Origin: Megasphaera geminata F0357
Lineage (GTDB): Bacteria > Bacillota > Negativicutes > Veillonellales > Megasphaeraceae
DNA: 39,515 nucleotides
Assembly (NCBI RefSeq): GCF_000239275.1
Contig: NZ_JH417603.1
Location: forward strand, 3,249 to 42,763
Reading direction: 5' to 3'
The notes under the pieces were generated by a model, which ran no database searches, was not told the DNA's origin, and saw nothing but the letters and a program-made list of their open reading frames with translations. Made by a program: the position numbers and the translations under genes. Of this stretch, positions 20,070 to 29,002 are shown piece by piece. The stretch's first letter is position 1; each line of letters starts with the position of its first letter.

Positions 20070-21107
20070 TTATTTTTTCGTCGTATTGCAATTATCGGAC
20101 CGGCGGAGTACCCCGATCCTGCGCGCCGAATAAATACAGACGGCTAAAACGGCGACTATCGTTACGATCCCCGTCTTATAGCCCACATTGGCAACGAAAA
20201 CGGCGACGAACCCCAATAAAACACTGACCATGTACATGCTGAGCACGGCCTGTTTCTGCGTCATGCCGAGCGCCAGAAGGCGATGATGCAGATGGCCTTT
20301 ATCGGGCTGGAATACGGGCACGCCGCTCATCTTACGGCGGATGATGGCAAACAGCGTGTCCATGATAGGCACGCCTAAAGCGATAATAGGTACGATAAGA
20401 GCCACTGTCGCAGCCGTTTTAACTAGTCCGAGAACGGCGACGACGGCCATTGTATAGCCGAGTAGCATGCTGCCCGTATCACCCATAAAAATTTTGGCGG
20501 GATTAAAATTATACTGCAGGAAGCCGAGTGCCGCACCGGACATGGCAACCAGGATCATGGCGGGCAGATATTGATTCATACTGACGGCCATGAAAAACAT
20601 GGAAATCGACGCGATGACGGAAACACCCGCTGCAAGGCCGTCGAGGCCGTCAATAAGATTAACGGTGTTCGTAAAACCGACAATCCAGAAAACAGTAACA
20701 GGGACGGCCAGCCATTCGGGGATGATCAGGATAGTGCCGAACGGGTTCGTTACCCACTCGATCTGCACGCCGTATGCTACGGGGATCGCGGCGGCAATGA
20801 TCTGTCCGGCCAATTTCACCCTGGCCGGAATATTGCGGATATCGTCCCAGATACCGAGCAGAACAATGGCGGCGGCTCCTAAAAGGAAACCGAAAAATTC
20901 CGGAAACACGGGCATGGAGTACAAACCGGCCGCCATAAAACCGATATAGATGGCCAATCCGCCCAAGCGCGGAATGACATGAGTATGCACTTTACGTTCA
21001 TCCGGTTTATCAATGGCACCGATTTTGATTGCCAGTTTTTTTACACCCGGCGTCACCGCATAGGAAACTATTAACGCAATAAAGAAAGGCACAACATACG
21101 CAAGCAC
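20070..21107 (-). CDS. wecA: Undecaprenyl-phosphate GlcNAc-1-phosphate transferase (WecA/TagO type)
   Basis: A 345-residue polytopic membrane enzyme of the MraY/WecA family that transfers GlcNAc-1-phosphate from UDP-GlcNAc to undecaprenyl phosphate, the first lipid-linked step of surface glycan assembly. About ten membrane helices. Cytoplasmic motifs: KVHTHVIPRLGG near the N-terminus, the DD pair in LGIWDDIRN, NTVNLIDGLDGLAAG, and the His-rich GHLHHRLLALGMTQKQ that marks the WecA/TagO branch. GTG start. Which polymer is made (O-antigen-like or other) cannot be told from this window. Confidence 0.93.
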   Translation of the reverse strand: MLAYVVPFFIALIVSYAVTPGVKKLAIKIGAIDKPDERKVHTHVIPRLGGLAIYIGFMAAGLYSMPVFPEFFGFLLGAAAIVLLGIWDDIRNIPARVKLAGQIIAAAIPVAYGVQIEWVTNPFGTILIIPEWLAVPVTVFWIVGFTNTVNLIDGLDGLAAGVSVIASISMFFMAVSMNQYLPAMILVAMSGAALGFLQYNFNPAKIFMGDTGSMLLGYTMAVVAVLGLVKTAATVALIVPIIALGVPIMDTLFAIIRRKMSGVPVFQPDKGHLHHRLLALGMTQKQAVLSMYMVSVLLGFVAVFVANVGYKTGIVTIVAVLAVCIYSARRIGVLRRSDNCNTTKK

Positions 21108-21199
21108 CGAATACGCCTACTTTCCGTTCGAGTTATTAAGCCGGAAACAAGGTAACCGTACGTTCCCGGCAGATACACGCAGCGTGTACGTCCATGGAC

Positions 21200-21205
21200 A
21201 TTATA
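21200..21205 (-). promoter_or_regulatory. Possible extended -10 promoter of wecA-wecB
   Basis: TGCTATAAT on the minus strand (TATAAT core at 21205-21200), 93 bases before wecA; no strong -35 box. The leader contains a 15-base palindrome TACACGC-A-GCGTGTA (plus-strand orientation, near 21173-21187). Confidence 0.45.
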
Positions 21206-21247
21206 GCACAGGTATTCCGAAAAATACTATAACATTATGACCGACGC

Positions 21248-22891
21248 CTACTCCGCGTTTTTTATCGCCTTATCGATGAGTTCCCGCCCCGCCTCCAGGA
21301 GCCGTTCCGCATGCGCGGTGGATATATAGCTTTCTCCGTACAGCTTGTACAGGTCTTCGGTTCCCGACGGACGGGCGGCAATCCAGCCGTCGTCGGTGGT
21401 CACTTTGATGCCGCCTATGGCAAGCTTTCCATAAGAGGTTTCCGTGCATTTTGACGTGACAGGTTTACCGCAAAGCGATACGTCTTTAATGTCCGCTCCT
21501 CTTACGGCGGCAATGCGGCCCTTTTCTTCTTTGGTAGCCGGCGTATCGCTTCTTGACGTAAACGCCGGGCCTATATCCCTGCAAAGGTCGGCATAATACG
21601 CCGGCAGGCTTTTACCCGTAACGGCCGTTATTTCACAGGCTAAAAGACACATGACAATACCGTCCTTATCGGTCGTCCAAAGAGCGCCGTCCTTTTTAAT
21701 GCACGTCGCGCCCGCACTCTCTTCGCCGGCAAAAAACACGTCACCCCCGGACAAAAGCTCGACAAAATACTTAAATCCCACCGGAACTTCATAGCAGGGA
21801 ACACTAAGTTTTACCGCGATTTTATGCAATAATTCCGTCGTTACGACGGTTTTGCCGATACCCTTGCCGGAAAAATCGCGATGCGTAGCCAAATAATGGG
21901 CCGCTACCGTAAGAAAGGCATTGGGCAAAAGCATGCCGTCGGGGCCGCAGACGATTCCGAAGCGGTCATAATCGGGATCATTCGCCAGGATAAGGTCATA
22001 AGCGCACCCGCTTTTCATGACGCCGGCCATCACATACGGCGAGGAGCAGTCCATGCGCACCCTGCCGTCATGGTCATAAGTCATAAAGGTAAATTGCGGA
22101 TCGTAGCTGTCATTGATAAAATCCAGGGAAATATCATATTTTTCAGCTATTTTGTGCCAGTAGTTCATGCCGGCGCCGCCGAGGGCGTTGACCAGAACAG
22201 CCAGCCTTCCCGTACTGACGGCACGCATATCGATGACCTCATCCAGCTCGTCCACATACAACGCCTTATAGTCGTACCGTTCACAGGCCGCATCGATATG
22301 TTCATCACCGCAGGCATAACGGCGTACGCCCTTATTTCCCGCCGTCAGAAGCCGGTTGGCCTCCGCTTCAACGGCTTTCGTAATCACCCCGCCGGCAGGC
22401 CCGCCCGTAACGGGATTGTATTTGATCCCGCCGTAGTCGGGCGGATTATGGGAGGGTGTAATAAGGATGCCGTCGGCCAATTTATCCGCCCGGCCTTCAT
22501 TATACCGTATGACGGCACGCGATAAAGCCGGCGTCGGCACGAAGTCGCGCTCGGAATCTATGCAAACCGTGAGCCCGTTGGCCGCCAGAACCTGCAGGAC
22601 CGTTTGATACGCCAACTGGGAAAGATAATGCGTATCCGCGCCGACAAAAACGGGGCCGGTCGCGCCGAACCGTTCACGGAGAGTGCAGATCGCCTGCACA
22701 ATAGCCGCCACATGAGCGTCTGTAAAGCTGCCGTCGGCCGCCTTTCCCCTGTGTCCGGATGTGCCGAAGGAAACCCGTTGTTCTTCCGAATCGGGATCGG
22801 GAACTATCTTTTCATAGGCCTTTTTTATCATTTCCAAGTCGGGATAATCCGCCGGCCGCACCTTCTGCCCGGCCAATTGATGAATGGACAC
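21248..22891 (-). CDS. pgm: Phosphoglucomutase (alpha-D-glucose phosphate-specific)
   Basis: A 547-residue phosphohexomutase of the E. coli Pgm type interconverting glucose 1- and 6-phosphate. It links glycolysis to sugar-nucleotide synthesis, consistent with wecA/wecB beside it. Motifs: [11 protein letters not shown], the catalytic phosphoserine loop [11 protein letters not shown], the metal-binding DPDYDRFG, the sugar-binding GEESAG and the phosphate-binding [14 protein letters not shown] near the end. The frame opens three codons earlier, but GTG at 22891 gives MSIHQLAGQ, which matches the E. coli start MAIHNRAGQ and lies 10 bases after AAGGAAGG. Confidence 0.95.
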   Translation of the reverse strand: MSIHQLAGQKVRPADYPDLEMIKKAYEKIVPDPDSEEQRVSFGTSGHRGKAADGSFTDAHVAAIVQAICTLRERFGATGPVFVGADTHYLSQLAYQTVLQVLAANGLTVCIDSERDFVPTPALSRAVIRYNEGRADKLADGILITPSHNPPDYGGIKYNPVTGGPAGGVITKAVEAEANRLLTAGNKGVRRYACGDEHIDAACERYDYKALYVDELDEVIDMRAVSTGRLAVLVNALGGAGMNYWHKIAEKYDISLDFINDSYDPQFTFMTYDHDGRVRMDCSSPYVMAGVMKSGCAYDLILANDPDYDRFGIVCGPDGMLLPNAFLTVAAHYLATHRDFSGKGIGKTVVTTELLHKIAVKLSVPCYEVPVGFKYFVELLSGGDVFFAGEESAGATCIKKDGALWTTDKDGIVMCLLACEITAVTGKSLPAYYADLCRDIGPAFTSRSDTPATKEEKGRIAAVRGADIKDVSLCGKPVTSKCTETSYGKLAIGGIKVTTDDGWIAARPSGTEDLYKLYGESYISTAHAERLLEAGRELIDKAIKNAE

Positions 22892-22909
22892 TGCACGCAC
22901 ACCTTCCTT

Positions 22910-22938
22910 TTGACAAGGCCGTTAATCTTATATACACT
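22910..22938 (+). promoter_or_regulatory. Predicted promoter of the exonuclease III gene
   Basis: TTGACA (22910-22915), 17 bases, TACACT (22933-22938). It would leave a leader of about 78 bases before xth and lies inside the pgm leader. Confidence 0.6.
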
Positions 22939-22977
22939 ACAATAAGCGGCCATATCATTAATTTAAAAAGCTATATT

Positions 22978-23006
22978 ATTATACCAAATTACACGTACCT
23001 TGTTAA
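22978..23006 (-). promoter_or_regulatory. Predicted promoter of pgm
   Basis: Minus strand TTAACA (23006-23001), 17 bases, TATAAT (22983-22978), directed at pgm. It sits inside the xth leader, so the two divergent transcripts overlap at their 5' ends. Confidence 0.65.
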
Positions 23007-23022
23007 AGAAAGGAAAACCGCA

Positions 23023-23776
23023 ATGAAATTTATTTCTTGGAACGTCAACGGCCTGCGGGCGGTCATGAAAAAAGGGTTCCCCGAAATATTTAAAGAACTC
23101 GACGCGGATGTCTTCTGCCTGCAGGAAACAAAACTGCAAGAAGGACAACTCAGCATGGATCTGCCTGCGGTTATGAACAGTACTGGAATTATGCCGATAA
23201 AAAAGGGTACAGCGGCACGGCTGTGTTTACGCGTATCAAACCGCTGTCCGCCGCTTACGGCATGGGTATTGACGAACACGATCACGAAGGCCGCCTCATT
23301 ACCCTCGAATTCAACGACTATTATTTCCTTACCTGTTATACCCCCAACAGCCAGAATGAACTGGCCCGCCTTGATTACCGCATGCGCTGGGAAGACGACT
23401 TCCGCAATTATCTGCTCGCCCTCAACGCGAAAAAACCCGTTATCTTCTGCGGCGATCTCAATGTGGCCCACGCAGAGATCGATCTGAAAAATCCGAAATC
23501 GAATCGCAGGAACGCCGGCTTTTCCGACGAAGAGCGCGCCAAAATGACGGAACTGTTAAACGCCGGTTTTACTGACACATGGCGCTATTTTTATCCTCAT
23601 AAAGAAGGCGTTTACTCATGGTGGTCCTATCGTTTCAAAGCCCGTCAAAACAATGCGGGCTGACTATCGACTATTTCATTACGTCAAAGGCTCTTGACGG
23701 CCGTCTGAAAAAAGCCGAAATTTATACAGCTGTCGAAGGCAGTGACCACTGCCCGGTCGGACTCATTATCGACTGA
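23023..23776 (+). CDS. xth: Exonuclease III (xth), interrupted by two frameshifts
   Basis: An AP endonuclease/3'-5' exonuclease of the EEP superfamily; two restored bases give 251 residues, normal for the family. The first part reads [13 protein letters not shown] and [14 protein letters not shown] with the metal-binding Glu. After the break at GG 23169-23170 the next frame continues with [29 protein letters not shown], the catalytic [15 protein letters not shown] and YSWWSYRF. A second break at GGG 23657-23659 creates a TGA, after which IDYFITS and the catalytic SDHCPVGL follow. Adding one G at each point gives [19 protein letters not shown] and NAGLTIDYF. AAGGA precedes the ATG. Confidence 0.9.
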
Positions 23777-23781
23777 CCGGA

Positions 23782-23811
23782 TTGACGTCTGTAAAATGAC
23801 CGTGCTACAAT
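23782..23811 (+). promoter_or_regulatory. Predicted promoter of tRNA-Leu
   Basis: TTGACG (23782-23787), 18 bases, TACAAT (23806-23811), ending 13 bases before the mature tRNA 5' end. Confidence 0.65.
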
Positions 23812-23824
23812 AAAAAACGGTCAT

Positions 23825-23908
23825 GCGAGTGTGGCGGAACGGCAGACGCACCAGACTTAGGATCTGGCGTCTTACGACGTGAGGGTTCAAGTCCCTCCAC
23901 TCGCACCA
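23825..23908 (+). tRNA. tRNA-Leu (anticodon UAG)
   Basis: An 84-base cloverleaf. The acceptor stem GCGAGTG pairs with CACTCGC (23898-23904), and discriminator A and an encoded CCA follow. The anticodon stem CCAGA/TCTGG encloses the loop CTTAGGA with anticodon TAG. A long variable arm (class II, CGTCTTACGACG region) and the T arm GAGGG-TTCAAGT-CCCTC are present. Serves CUN leucine codons. Confidence 0.96.
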
Positions 23909-23911
23909 GCG

Positions 23912-23948
23912 GGACGGCGTCTTGCCTTGCAGGGTGCCGTCCGTTTTT
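23912..23948 (+). terminator. Rho-independent terminator after tRNA-Leu
   Basis: GGACGGC (23912-23918) pairs with GCCGTCC (23936-23942), followed by GTTTTT. Confidence 0.8.
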
Positions 23949-24022
23949 AAGCTGTTCATACTCTGCTTTATACCCCTGTTTTCAAGGTTTTCGCCTTAAA
24001 ATATATTGAAGGAGTGATCCCG

Positions 24023-24602
24023 ATGAATAAGAAAAAAATCAGTGTTCTCGTTATGGCCGGCCTTTTGGCCTGCACATTTATGGCGGGCTGCGGCAATACG
24101 GCCGGCCATAACGGCGGCGGCAGCGCGAAACAGGAACAGAAGAGCCCCGAAATGCAGGCATATGAAAATTTCCTGACCATTCCCATGGGCGCATCGTATG
24201 ATGGATGTCAAAAAAGTCTTGGGCAGTGACGGTAATCTGACAACGGAAAATGAGATTGCCGGCATGAAAACACAGACATACGAATGGAAAGAAGGTTCCA
24301 CGGCCGTAACCGGCCTCTTCCAGAACGGCGCGTTGATCACCAAGGCGATAGTCAGCCCGAGCGTCTTTAAAACCAACGGCGAAACGATCAAACTCGCCCA
24401 GTTCGACAAGATACAGCCCGGCATGACGTATGAGCAGGCAAAAGAAACACTGAAAAACCGTGAAGGGTATCTTTTAAGCGAAGCCGAAATGATGGGCACG
24501 GGCGCCAAGGTCTACATTTGGATGAACGATGATCAGTCGAGTGTACAGCTTACCTTTACAAACGGCACGGTCAGCGGCAAAGCGCAGTCCAACTTAAAAT
24601 AA
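24023..24602 (+). CDS. Lipoprotein with two SmpA/BLIP-like repeats, interrupted by a frameshift
   Basis: A predicted membrane-anchored lipoprotein, 192 residues after removing one base. A basic start (MNKKK), a hydrophobic stretch and the lipobox FMAGC (Cys at about residue 24) are clear. Two related domains follow, each with a 'G-x-S/T-Y-xx-(V/A)KK/KE-xLG' helix and then strands ending in Y(E/I)W: one at about 55-120, one at about 130-190. This resembles the SmpA/OmlA/DUF3862 (BLIP-like) fold. The frame breaks at GG 24203-24204; one G fewer gives MGASYDDVKKVLG. AAGGAG lies eight bases before the ATG. Function unknown; related domains act in protein-protein contacts at the envelope. Confidence 0.75.
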
Positions 24603-24616
24603 TCGAAATAAACGGG

Positions 24617-24652
24617 AAAAACCGGCTCGGTCAGTTGACCGAACCGGTTTTT
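24617..24652. terminator. Bidirectional rho-independent terminator
   Basis: A 17-base arm (24617-24633) pairs with 24636-24652 with one mismatch around GT; A5 on one side and T5 on the other. Serves the convergent lipoprotein and etfA genes. Confidence 0.85.
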
Positions 24653-24670
24653 ATCATTTTGTATGACTGC

Positions 24671-25669
24671 TCAGGGTTTATAACGGGAAAACTCTTTTTC
24701 CAATTCAGGCAGTGCCGCGAAAAGATCGCCGACAATACCGTAGTGCGCAAATTCAAAAATAGGCGCTTCCGGATCCGTATTGACCGCTATAATCATAGGG
24801 GCTTCCGCAAGGCCGAGTTTATGCTGAATGGCGCCGGAAATACCGAGAGCGATATAAATCTTCGGCGCAATTTTTTTGCCTGTGATCCCGATCTGGCGGT
24901 CATGTGTCGCCCAGCCGTTATCTACCAGCGGTTTGGAAACGCCCAACGCGGCGCCGATCGATTTCGCAAAGGCCGCAACCTTGGCAAACCCTTCCTCATC
25001 GCCTACACCGCGGCCCGCACCGACTACGATATCCGCATTTTCAACGGTCAGCTCCTGTTCTTCAGCCGGTATCGGCGTGAAGCTGATCAGTTTCTGCATT
25101 GCAGCCGCGCCTTGAAGCTCGGCCGTTTCATGGATAATTTCACCGGCTCTCGACGCGTCGAATTCAGTGCCTCTGAATATTTTATCGCTGATCGTGGCAA
25201 GCTGCGGTCTCGTCGTCGTCAGAATCTTAACATATACCTTGCCTGTAAAAGCGGGCCGAATCCAGGTGATCGAGTCGTCATCGCCTTCATAGGCGCAATT
25301 GATACAATCCGCCACAAGGCCCAAATTCATAGCGGCCGAAAGACGGCCGCCCAAATCGCGGCCGTTATACGATGCCCCGATAAGCAGCACATTCGGTTCA
25401 TATTTCTTAATGACGTCTGTCGCGGCTTTTGTATACAGAGAAGATTCATAGTCCGCCAGTTCCGCATTATCAAGGACTACAGCCGCGTCGGCGCCGTAGC
25501 CGACAGCCTCCCGGGCGATCTCTTCGCCGCCCGCAGGGACAAAGGCAACCAGTTTTTTCGCTTTGCTGTCGGCCAGTTCCCTGCCTTTTCCGAGCAATTC
25601 CTGGCTGAGCCGGCTGACCTTACCGTCCTCGGCTTCTATATACACCCACACACTCTGTTTGATATCCAT
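24671..25669 (-). CDS. etfA: Electron transfer flavoprotein subunit alpha
   Basis: A 332-residue FAD-binding subunit of the EtfAB heterodimer, which passes electrons to and from acyl-CoA dehydrogenases and related flavoenzymes. The C-terminal FAD domain shows GAGRGVGDEEGF, the QIGITGKKIAPKIYIALGISGAIQH segment (ETF-alpha signature) and INTDPEAPIF-like AVNTDPEAPIFEFAHYGIVGD. The frame extends upstream, but ATG 25669 follows AAGGAGGG by seven bases. It starts 13 bases after etfB ends. No acyl-CoA dehydrogenase is adjacent, so the partner enzyme is not identified here. Confidence 0.95.
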   Translation of the reverse strand: MDIKQSVWVYIEAEDGKVSRLSQELLGKGRELADSKAKKLVAFVPAGGEEIAREAVGYGADAAVVLDNAELADYESSLYTKAATDVIKKYEPNVLLIGASYNGRDLGGRLSAAMNLGLVADCINCAYEGDDDSITWIRPAFTGKVYVKILTTTRPQLATISDKIFRGTEFDASRAGEIIHETAELQGAAAMQKLISFTPIPAEEQELTVENADIVVGAGRGVGDEEGFAKVAAFAKSIGAALGVSKPLVDNGWATHDRQIGITGKKIAPKIYIALGISGAIQHKLGLAEAPMIIAVNTDPEAPIFEFAHYGIVGDLFAALPELEKEFSRYKP

Positions 25670-25682
25670 CAGTCGGCCCTCC

Positions 25683-26468
25683 TTACAATACCTTATCGGC
25701 AACGAGCTTACCGATCAATTCTTTTACCGCGTCTTCTTCGTTACCCGCTTTGATCATAACGCCTACGGCATGCTTCTCCGGAGCGAACACGCCGGATACG
25801 ACCGTTGCGGATCCGGATTTTCCGACTTCTTCCGGTGCAAGCCCCAAATCTTCCAGACGCCATGTAGCGAATACGGCTTTTTTCGCATTCATTTTACCGC
25901 GGATATTCGCAGAACGTGGGGAATTGGCCTTTTCCGTGACGGAACACACGGCAGGAAGGGCCGCTTCCACGGTTTCCTCACCGCCGCGGGTATGACGGAC
26001 CGCTCTGACGGCTTTCTCATCGACTGTAATTTCATCGGCATACGTAAGTAAAGACATTCCCAAGCGCTGCGCCACTGCCGGCGGGATCTGCCCCGTATCG
26101 CCGTCCGTAGATTGACGGCCCGTAAATACAATATCTACGGGGCCTAATTTTTCTACGGCTTTTGCCAGGATCTTACCGGTAGCCAACGTGTCGGATCCTG
26201 CCATGCGTTCGTCCGAAACGAGGATGCCCGTATCGGCGCCCATGGCGATGCCTTCCCGCATAGCTTCAGCAGCCGTTGCCATTCCCATGGAAATAAGAGT
26301 GACGGTGCCGCCTCTTGCGTCTTTTACGGCCAGGGCCGCTTCAATTGCATGTATGTCAACGGGATTTAACATGGACGGAGCGCCGATACGGACGAGATTA
26401 TTCGTCTTCGGATCGAGCTCGATATCCGAAACGGACGGAACTTGTTTAACTAATACGGCAATATTCAT
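25683..26468 (-). CDS. etfB: Electron transfer flavoprotein subunit beta
   Basis: A 261-residue EtfB: N-terminal MNIAVLVKQVPSVSDIELDP, the NPVDIHAIEAALAVKD helix, the AMREGIAMGADTGILVSD segment, GRQSTDGDTGQIPP, and the C-terminal arm. First gene of the two-gene operon with its own promoter and AGAGGAGG before the ATG. Bifurcating EtfAB pairs have a second FAD/AMP-site difference in this subunit; I cannot assign confurcation from sequence alone. Confidence 0.95.
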   Translation of the reverse strand: MNIAVLVKQVPSVSDIELDPKTNNLVRIGAPSMLNPVDIHAIEAALAVKDARGGTVTLISMGMATAAEAMREGIAMGADTGILVSDERMAGSDTLATGKILAKAVEKLGPVDIVFTGRQSTDGDTGQIPPAVAQRLGMSLLTYADEITVDEKAVRAVRHTRGGEETVEAALPAVCSVTEKANSPRSANIRGKMNAKKAVFATWRLEDLGLAPEEVGKSGSATVVSGVFAPEKHAVGVMIKAGNEEDAVKELIGKLVADKVL

Positions 26469-26512
26469 CTTTTTTCCTCCTCTTGCAGAATGTTTATATT
26501 CCTGTTGTGTAT

Positions 26513-26541
26513 AGTATATGCTATCCTCCTGTTTACCTCAA
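26513..26541 (-). promoter_or_regulatory. Predicted promoter of etfB-etfA
   Basis: Minus strand TTGAGG (26541-26536), 17 bases, TATACT (26518-26513), about 45 bases before etfB. Confidence 0.65.
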
Positions 26542-26615
26542 CCGATACCCGTTACTTTAAAATATACCTAATTTGTATGTAAACGCCTTTAGCATGAGAA
26601 AAACGTATTTTTCGT

Positions 26616-26648
26616 GTAAAAGACGGGATCCGGGACCCCGTCTTTTAC
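26616..26648 (-). terminator. Rho-independent terminator of the aroK-pfkA-ABC operon
   Basis: A 12-base perfect inverted repeat (26616-26627 with 26637-26648) with a 9-base loop and T4 in the 3' arm, starting at the stop codon of the ABC ATPase gene. Confidence 0.75.
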
Positions 26649-26649
26649 A

Positions 26650-27369
26650 TTACAATATTTTCGATAAAAATTCTTTCGTCCGTTCTTCCTTCGGATGAGC
26701 AAAGATCTCATCCGGCGTACCCTCTTCCAGGACAACGCCGTCGTCTATAAAGAGGACTCTGTCGGCCACCTCTCTGGCAAAGCCCATTTCGTGCGTGACG
26801 ATAGCCATGGCCATACCCTCTTCAGCCAGTTCCTTGATGACATCCAGCACTTCGCGCACCATTTCCGGATCCAAGGCGGACGTCGGTTCATCAAAAAGCA
26901 TGTATTTCGGTTTCATCGCCAGGGCTCTGGCGATGGCGACGCGCTGCTGCTGGCCGCCCGATAAGGTTTCTGGATAGACATCCTTCTTTTCGGCAAGCCC
27001 TACTTTTTCAAGAAGCCTGACGGCCGTTTCCGCGGCTTCGTCTTTCGGCATGTGACGTGTTTTCATCGGGGCGAGAATGATGTTTTCCAATACCGTCATA
27101 TGCGGGAATAAATTAAAGCGTTGGAACACCATACCCACTTCCATGCGGACTTCGTTGATTTTCTTTGCCGAGTCCATACTGATGCCGTCAACGACGATTT
27201 CTCCCGAAGTCGGTTCTTCCAGGTAATTGATGCAGCGGAGAATCGTACTTTTCCCGGAACCGGAAGGCCCGATGATGACGACAACTTCCTTGTCCGCGAC
27301 AGTAAGGCTGACGCCTTTTAAGATCTCGTGCCTGCCGAAGGATTTCCTCAGTTCCTTAATCTCTATCAT
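26650..27369 (-). CDS. Polar amino acid ABC transporter ATP-binding protein (GlnQ-like)
   Basis: A 239-residue ATPase of the GlnQ/HisP type energising an amino-acid importer. Walker [10 protein letters not shown] (about residues 33-41), the Q-loop [18 protein letters not shown], signature [15 protein letters not shown], Walker [12 protein letters not shown] and the [15 protein letters not shown]-loop are complete. ATG 27369 overlaps the end of the permease gene by 14 bases; an upstream TTG start is possible but too close to the GGAGG site. No substrate-binding protein gene is adjacent, so the amino acid is unknown. Confidence 0.93.
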   Translation of the reverse strand: MIEIKELRKSFGRHEILKGVSLTVADKEVVVIIGPSGSGKSTILRCINYLEEPTSGEIVVDGISMDSAKKINEVRMEVGMVFQRFNLFPHMTVLENIILAPMKTRHMPKDEAAETAVRLLEKVGLAEKKDVYPETLSGGQQQRVAIARALAMKPKYMLFDEPTSALDPEMVREVLDVIKELAEEGMAMAIVTHEMGFAREVADRVLFIDDGVVLEEGTPDEIFAHPKEERTKEFLSKIL

Positions 27370-28015
27370 CAGTCGCAAACCTCCGTTCCAAGTAGTTGAC
27401 CAGCCGCGCGATGCCGAGGGTCATAATCAGATAAATGACGGCAACGGCCACCCAGATTTCCAGGGAACCGTACGTCTTGGAGATAATCAGCTGGCCCCGG
27501 CGCGTAAGCTCTTCAAAGCCGATAACGGAAACCTGAGACGTTTCCTTCGTCATGGAAATGAACTCATTGCCGAGCGGCGGAATGACGTGCTTGAAGGCCT
27601 GCGGAATAATGATATAAATCATCGTCTGCATCCACGATAAGCCTAAAGAACGGCCGGCTTCCATTTGGCCCTTGTCCACGGACTGGATACCGGCGCGGAA
27701 AATTTCCGAAACATAGGCCCCGCTGTTAATGGAGCACGCCGCCACGGCCGCCAGGAACGGATCGATCTGATGGCCGATGACGCGCGGCAAGGCGAAATAA
27801 ATCAGGAAAATCTGAACCAGGATAGGCGTGCCGCGGATAATGTTGACATAGCAAACGCAAACGGCATTGAGCAGTTTAATGCCTGACATGCGGCAAACAC
27901 TGACAACAAGCCCTAAAAGGAAGCCGAGCCCGACGGAAATAGCCGTAATCTTAATAGTGACGCCCGCACCTAACAAGAGAAGAGGCAGGTTGTCCCAAAT
28001 TAAATTAAAATTCAT
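27356..28015 (-). CDS. Polar amino acid ABC transporter permease (GlnP/HisM-like)
   Basis: A 219-residue membrane protein with about five helices. The EAA-type loop [31 protein letters not shown], which docks the ATPase, the [14 protein letters not shown] segment and the GVTIKIT N-terminal region are typical of His/Glu/Gln importer permeases. A single permease probably acts as a homodimer with the adjacent ATPase. It starts 21 bases after pfkA ends. Confidence 0.93.
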   Translation of the reverse strand: MNFNLIWDNLPLLLLGAGVTIKITAISVGLGFLLGLVVSVCRMSGIKLLNAVCVCYVNIIRGTPILVQIFLIYFALPRVIGHQIDPFLAAVAACSINSGAYVSEIFRAGIQSVDKGQMEAGRSLGLSWMQTMIYIIIPQAFKHVIPPLGNEFISMTKETSQVSVIGFEELTRRGQLIISKTYGSLEIWVAVAVIYLIMTLGIARLVNYLERRFATDDRD

Positions 28016-28036
28016 ACTCTCTCCACTCCTTACAAC

Positions 28037-29002
28037 TTATCTCCCTAACTGATGAATGAGCCGATATAAATTCTCATCGAAAACGAATTTAATTTTACCC
28101 GCTTCCCCGTAAGGGGTAGCGACTATCCTGCCGCCGTCGGAGCCGACGACGCAGTTATACTTTCCCGCCAGGAGAGTGTCGATCGCCTTTTGCGCGAAAA
28201 GGCCGGCCATAAGGGAGTCGTACGCGCTGGGAGGCCCGCCGCGCTGCACATAGCCGAGGACGGTCAGATTGGCTTCCAGATACGTATGCTCCTTAATATA
28301 TTCAACCACGTCCGTACCGCGCGCCGCCCCTTCGGCGACAATAATAATACTGCTCATCTTATTCATGCGGTGCGATTCGAGGAGATGCTCACAAAGAGAA
28401 GGAAAATCTGCGGGATGTTCCGGCGTCAAAACCATTTCCGCGCCGGCGGCCATGCCGGCGCGGAGGGCAATAAACCCGGCATGGCGGCCCATGACCTCAA
28501 TAACGGCCACGCGGTCATGAGAAAAGGCTGTATCCCGAATTTTATTGACCGACGCGAGAACCGTGTTAACAGCCGTATCAAAACCGACAGTGTAGTCCGT
28601 ACCCAGCATATCGCCGTCAATCGTACCGGGGATAACCACGGTGGGCATGCCGAAAGCACTGATCGCTTCGGCGCCTTTCATGGAGCCGTCGCCGCCGATA
28701 ACGACCAGCGCGTCAATATCCCTGGAACGCAAAAAATCCGCCGCCTTTTTCTGTACTTCAGGTTTCATAAATTCAAGACACCGGGCCGTGCGCAAGAACG
28801 TACCGCCGCGCTGTATAATTTCCCCGACGGAGCGCCGGTCAAGGCGGCGCATGTCTTCATCCACCAGGCCGTCGTAACCGCGCACGACGCCTTCCACGTC
28901 CAGGCCGTTATGAATAGCATAGCGCGTAACGCCGCGGATGGCCGCATTCATCCCCGGCGCGTCGCCGCCGCTCGTCAATACCGCTATTTTACGTATTTCC
29001 AC
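28037..29002 (-). CDS. pfkA: ATP-dependent 6-phosphofructokinase
   Basis: A 321-residue glycolytic enzyme forming fructose 1,6-bisphosphate. TSGGDAPGMNAAIRG (about 10-24), GGDGSMKGA (103-111; Gly rather than Asp in the GGDGS loop argues for ATP rather than pyrophosphate as donor), PGTIDGD (125-131) with the catalytic Asp129, EVMGRHAG and QRGGPPSAYDSLMA are visible. The usual TIDND has Gly in place of Asn at residue 130. The GTG at 29002, ten bases after GGGAGG, gives the normal length; it overlaps the shikimate-kinase-like gene by 14 bases. Confidence 0.95.
   Translation of the reverse strand: MEIRKIAVLTSGGDAPGMNAAIRGVTRYAIHNGLDVEGVVRGYDGLVDEDMRRLDRRSVGEIIQRGGTFLRTARCLEFMKPEVQKKAADFLRSRDIDALVVIGGDGSMKGAEAISAFGMPTVVIPGTIDGDMLGTDYTVGFDTAVNTVLASVNKIRDTAFSHDRVAVIEVMGRHAGFIALRAGMAAGAEMVLTPEHPADFPSLCEHLLESHRMNKMSSIIIVAEGAARGTDVVEYIKEHTYLEANLTVLGYVQRGGPPSAYDSLMAGLFAQKAIDTLLAGKYNCVVGSDGGRIVATPYGEAGKIKFVFDENLYRLIHQLGR

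Noticed and set aside
21120-21247. Palindromes in the wecA leader considered as a riboswitch
   Set aside because: Only short simple stems (TACACGC-A-GCGTGTA and an imperfect GCCGG hairpin); no known aptamer core recognised.
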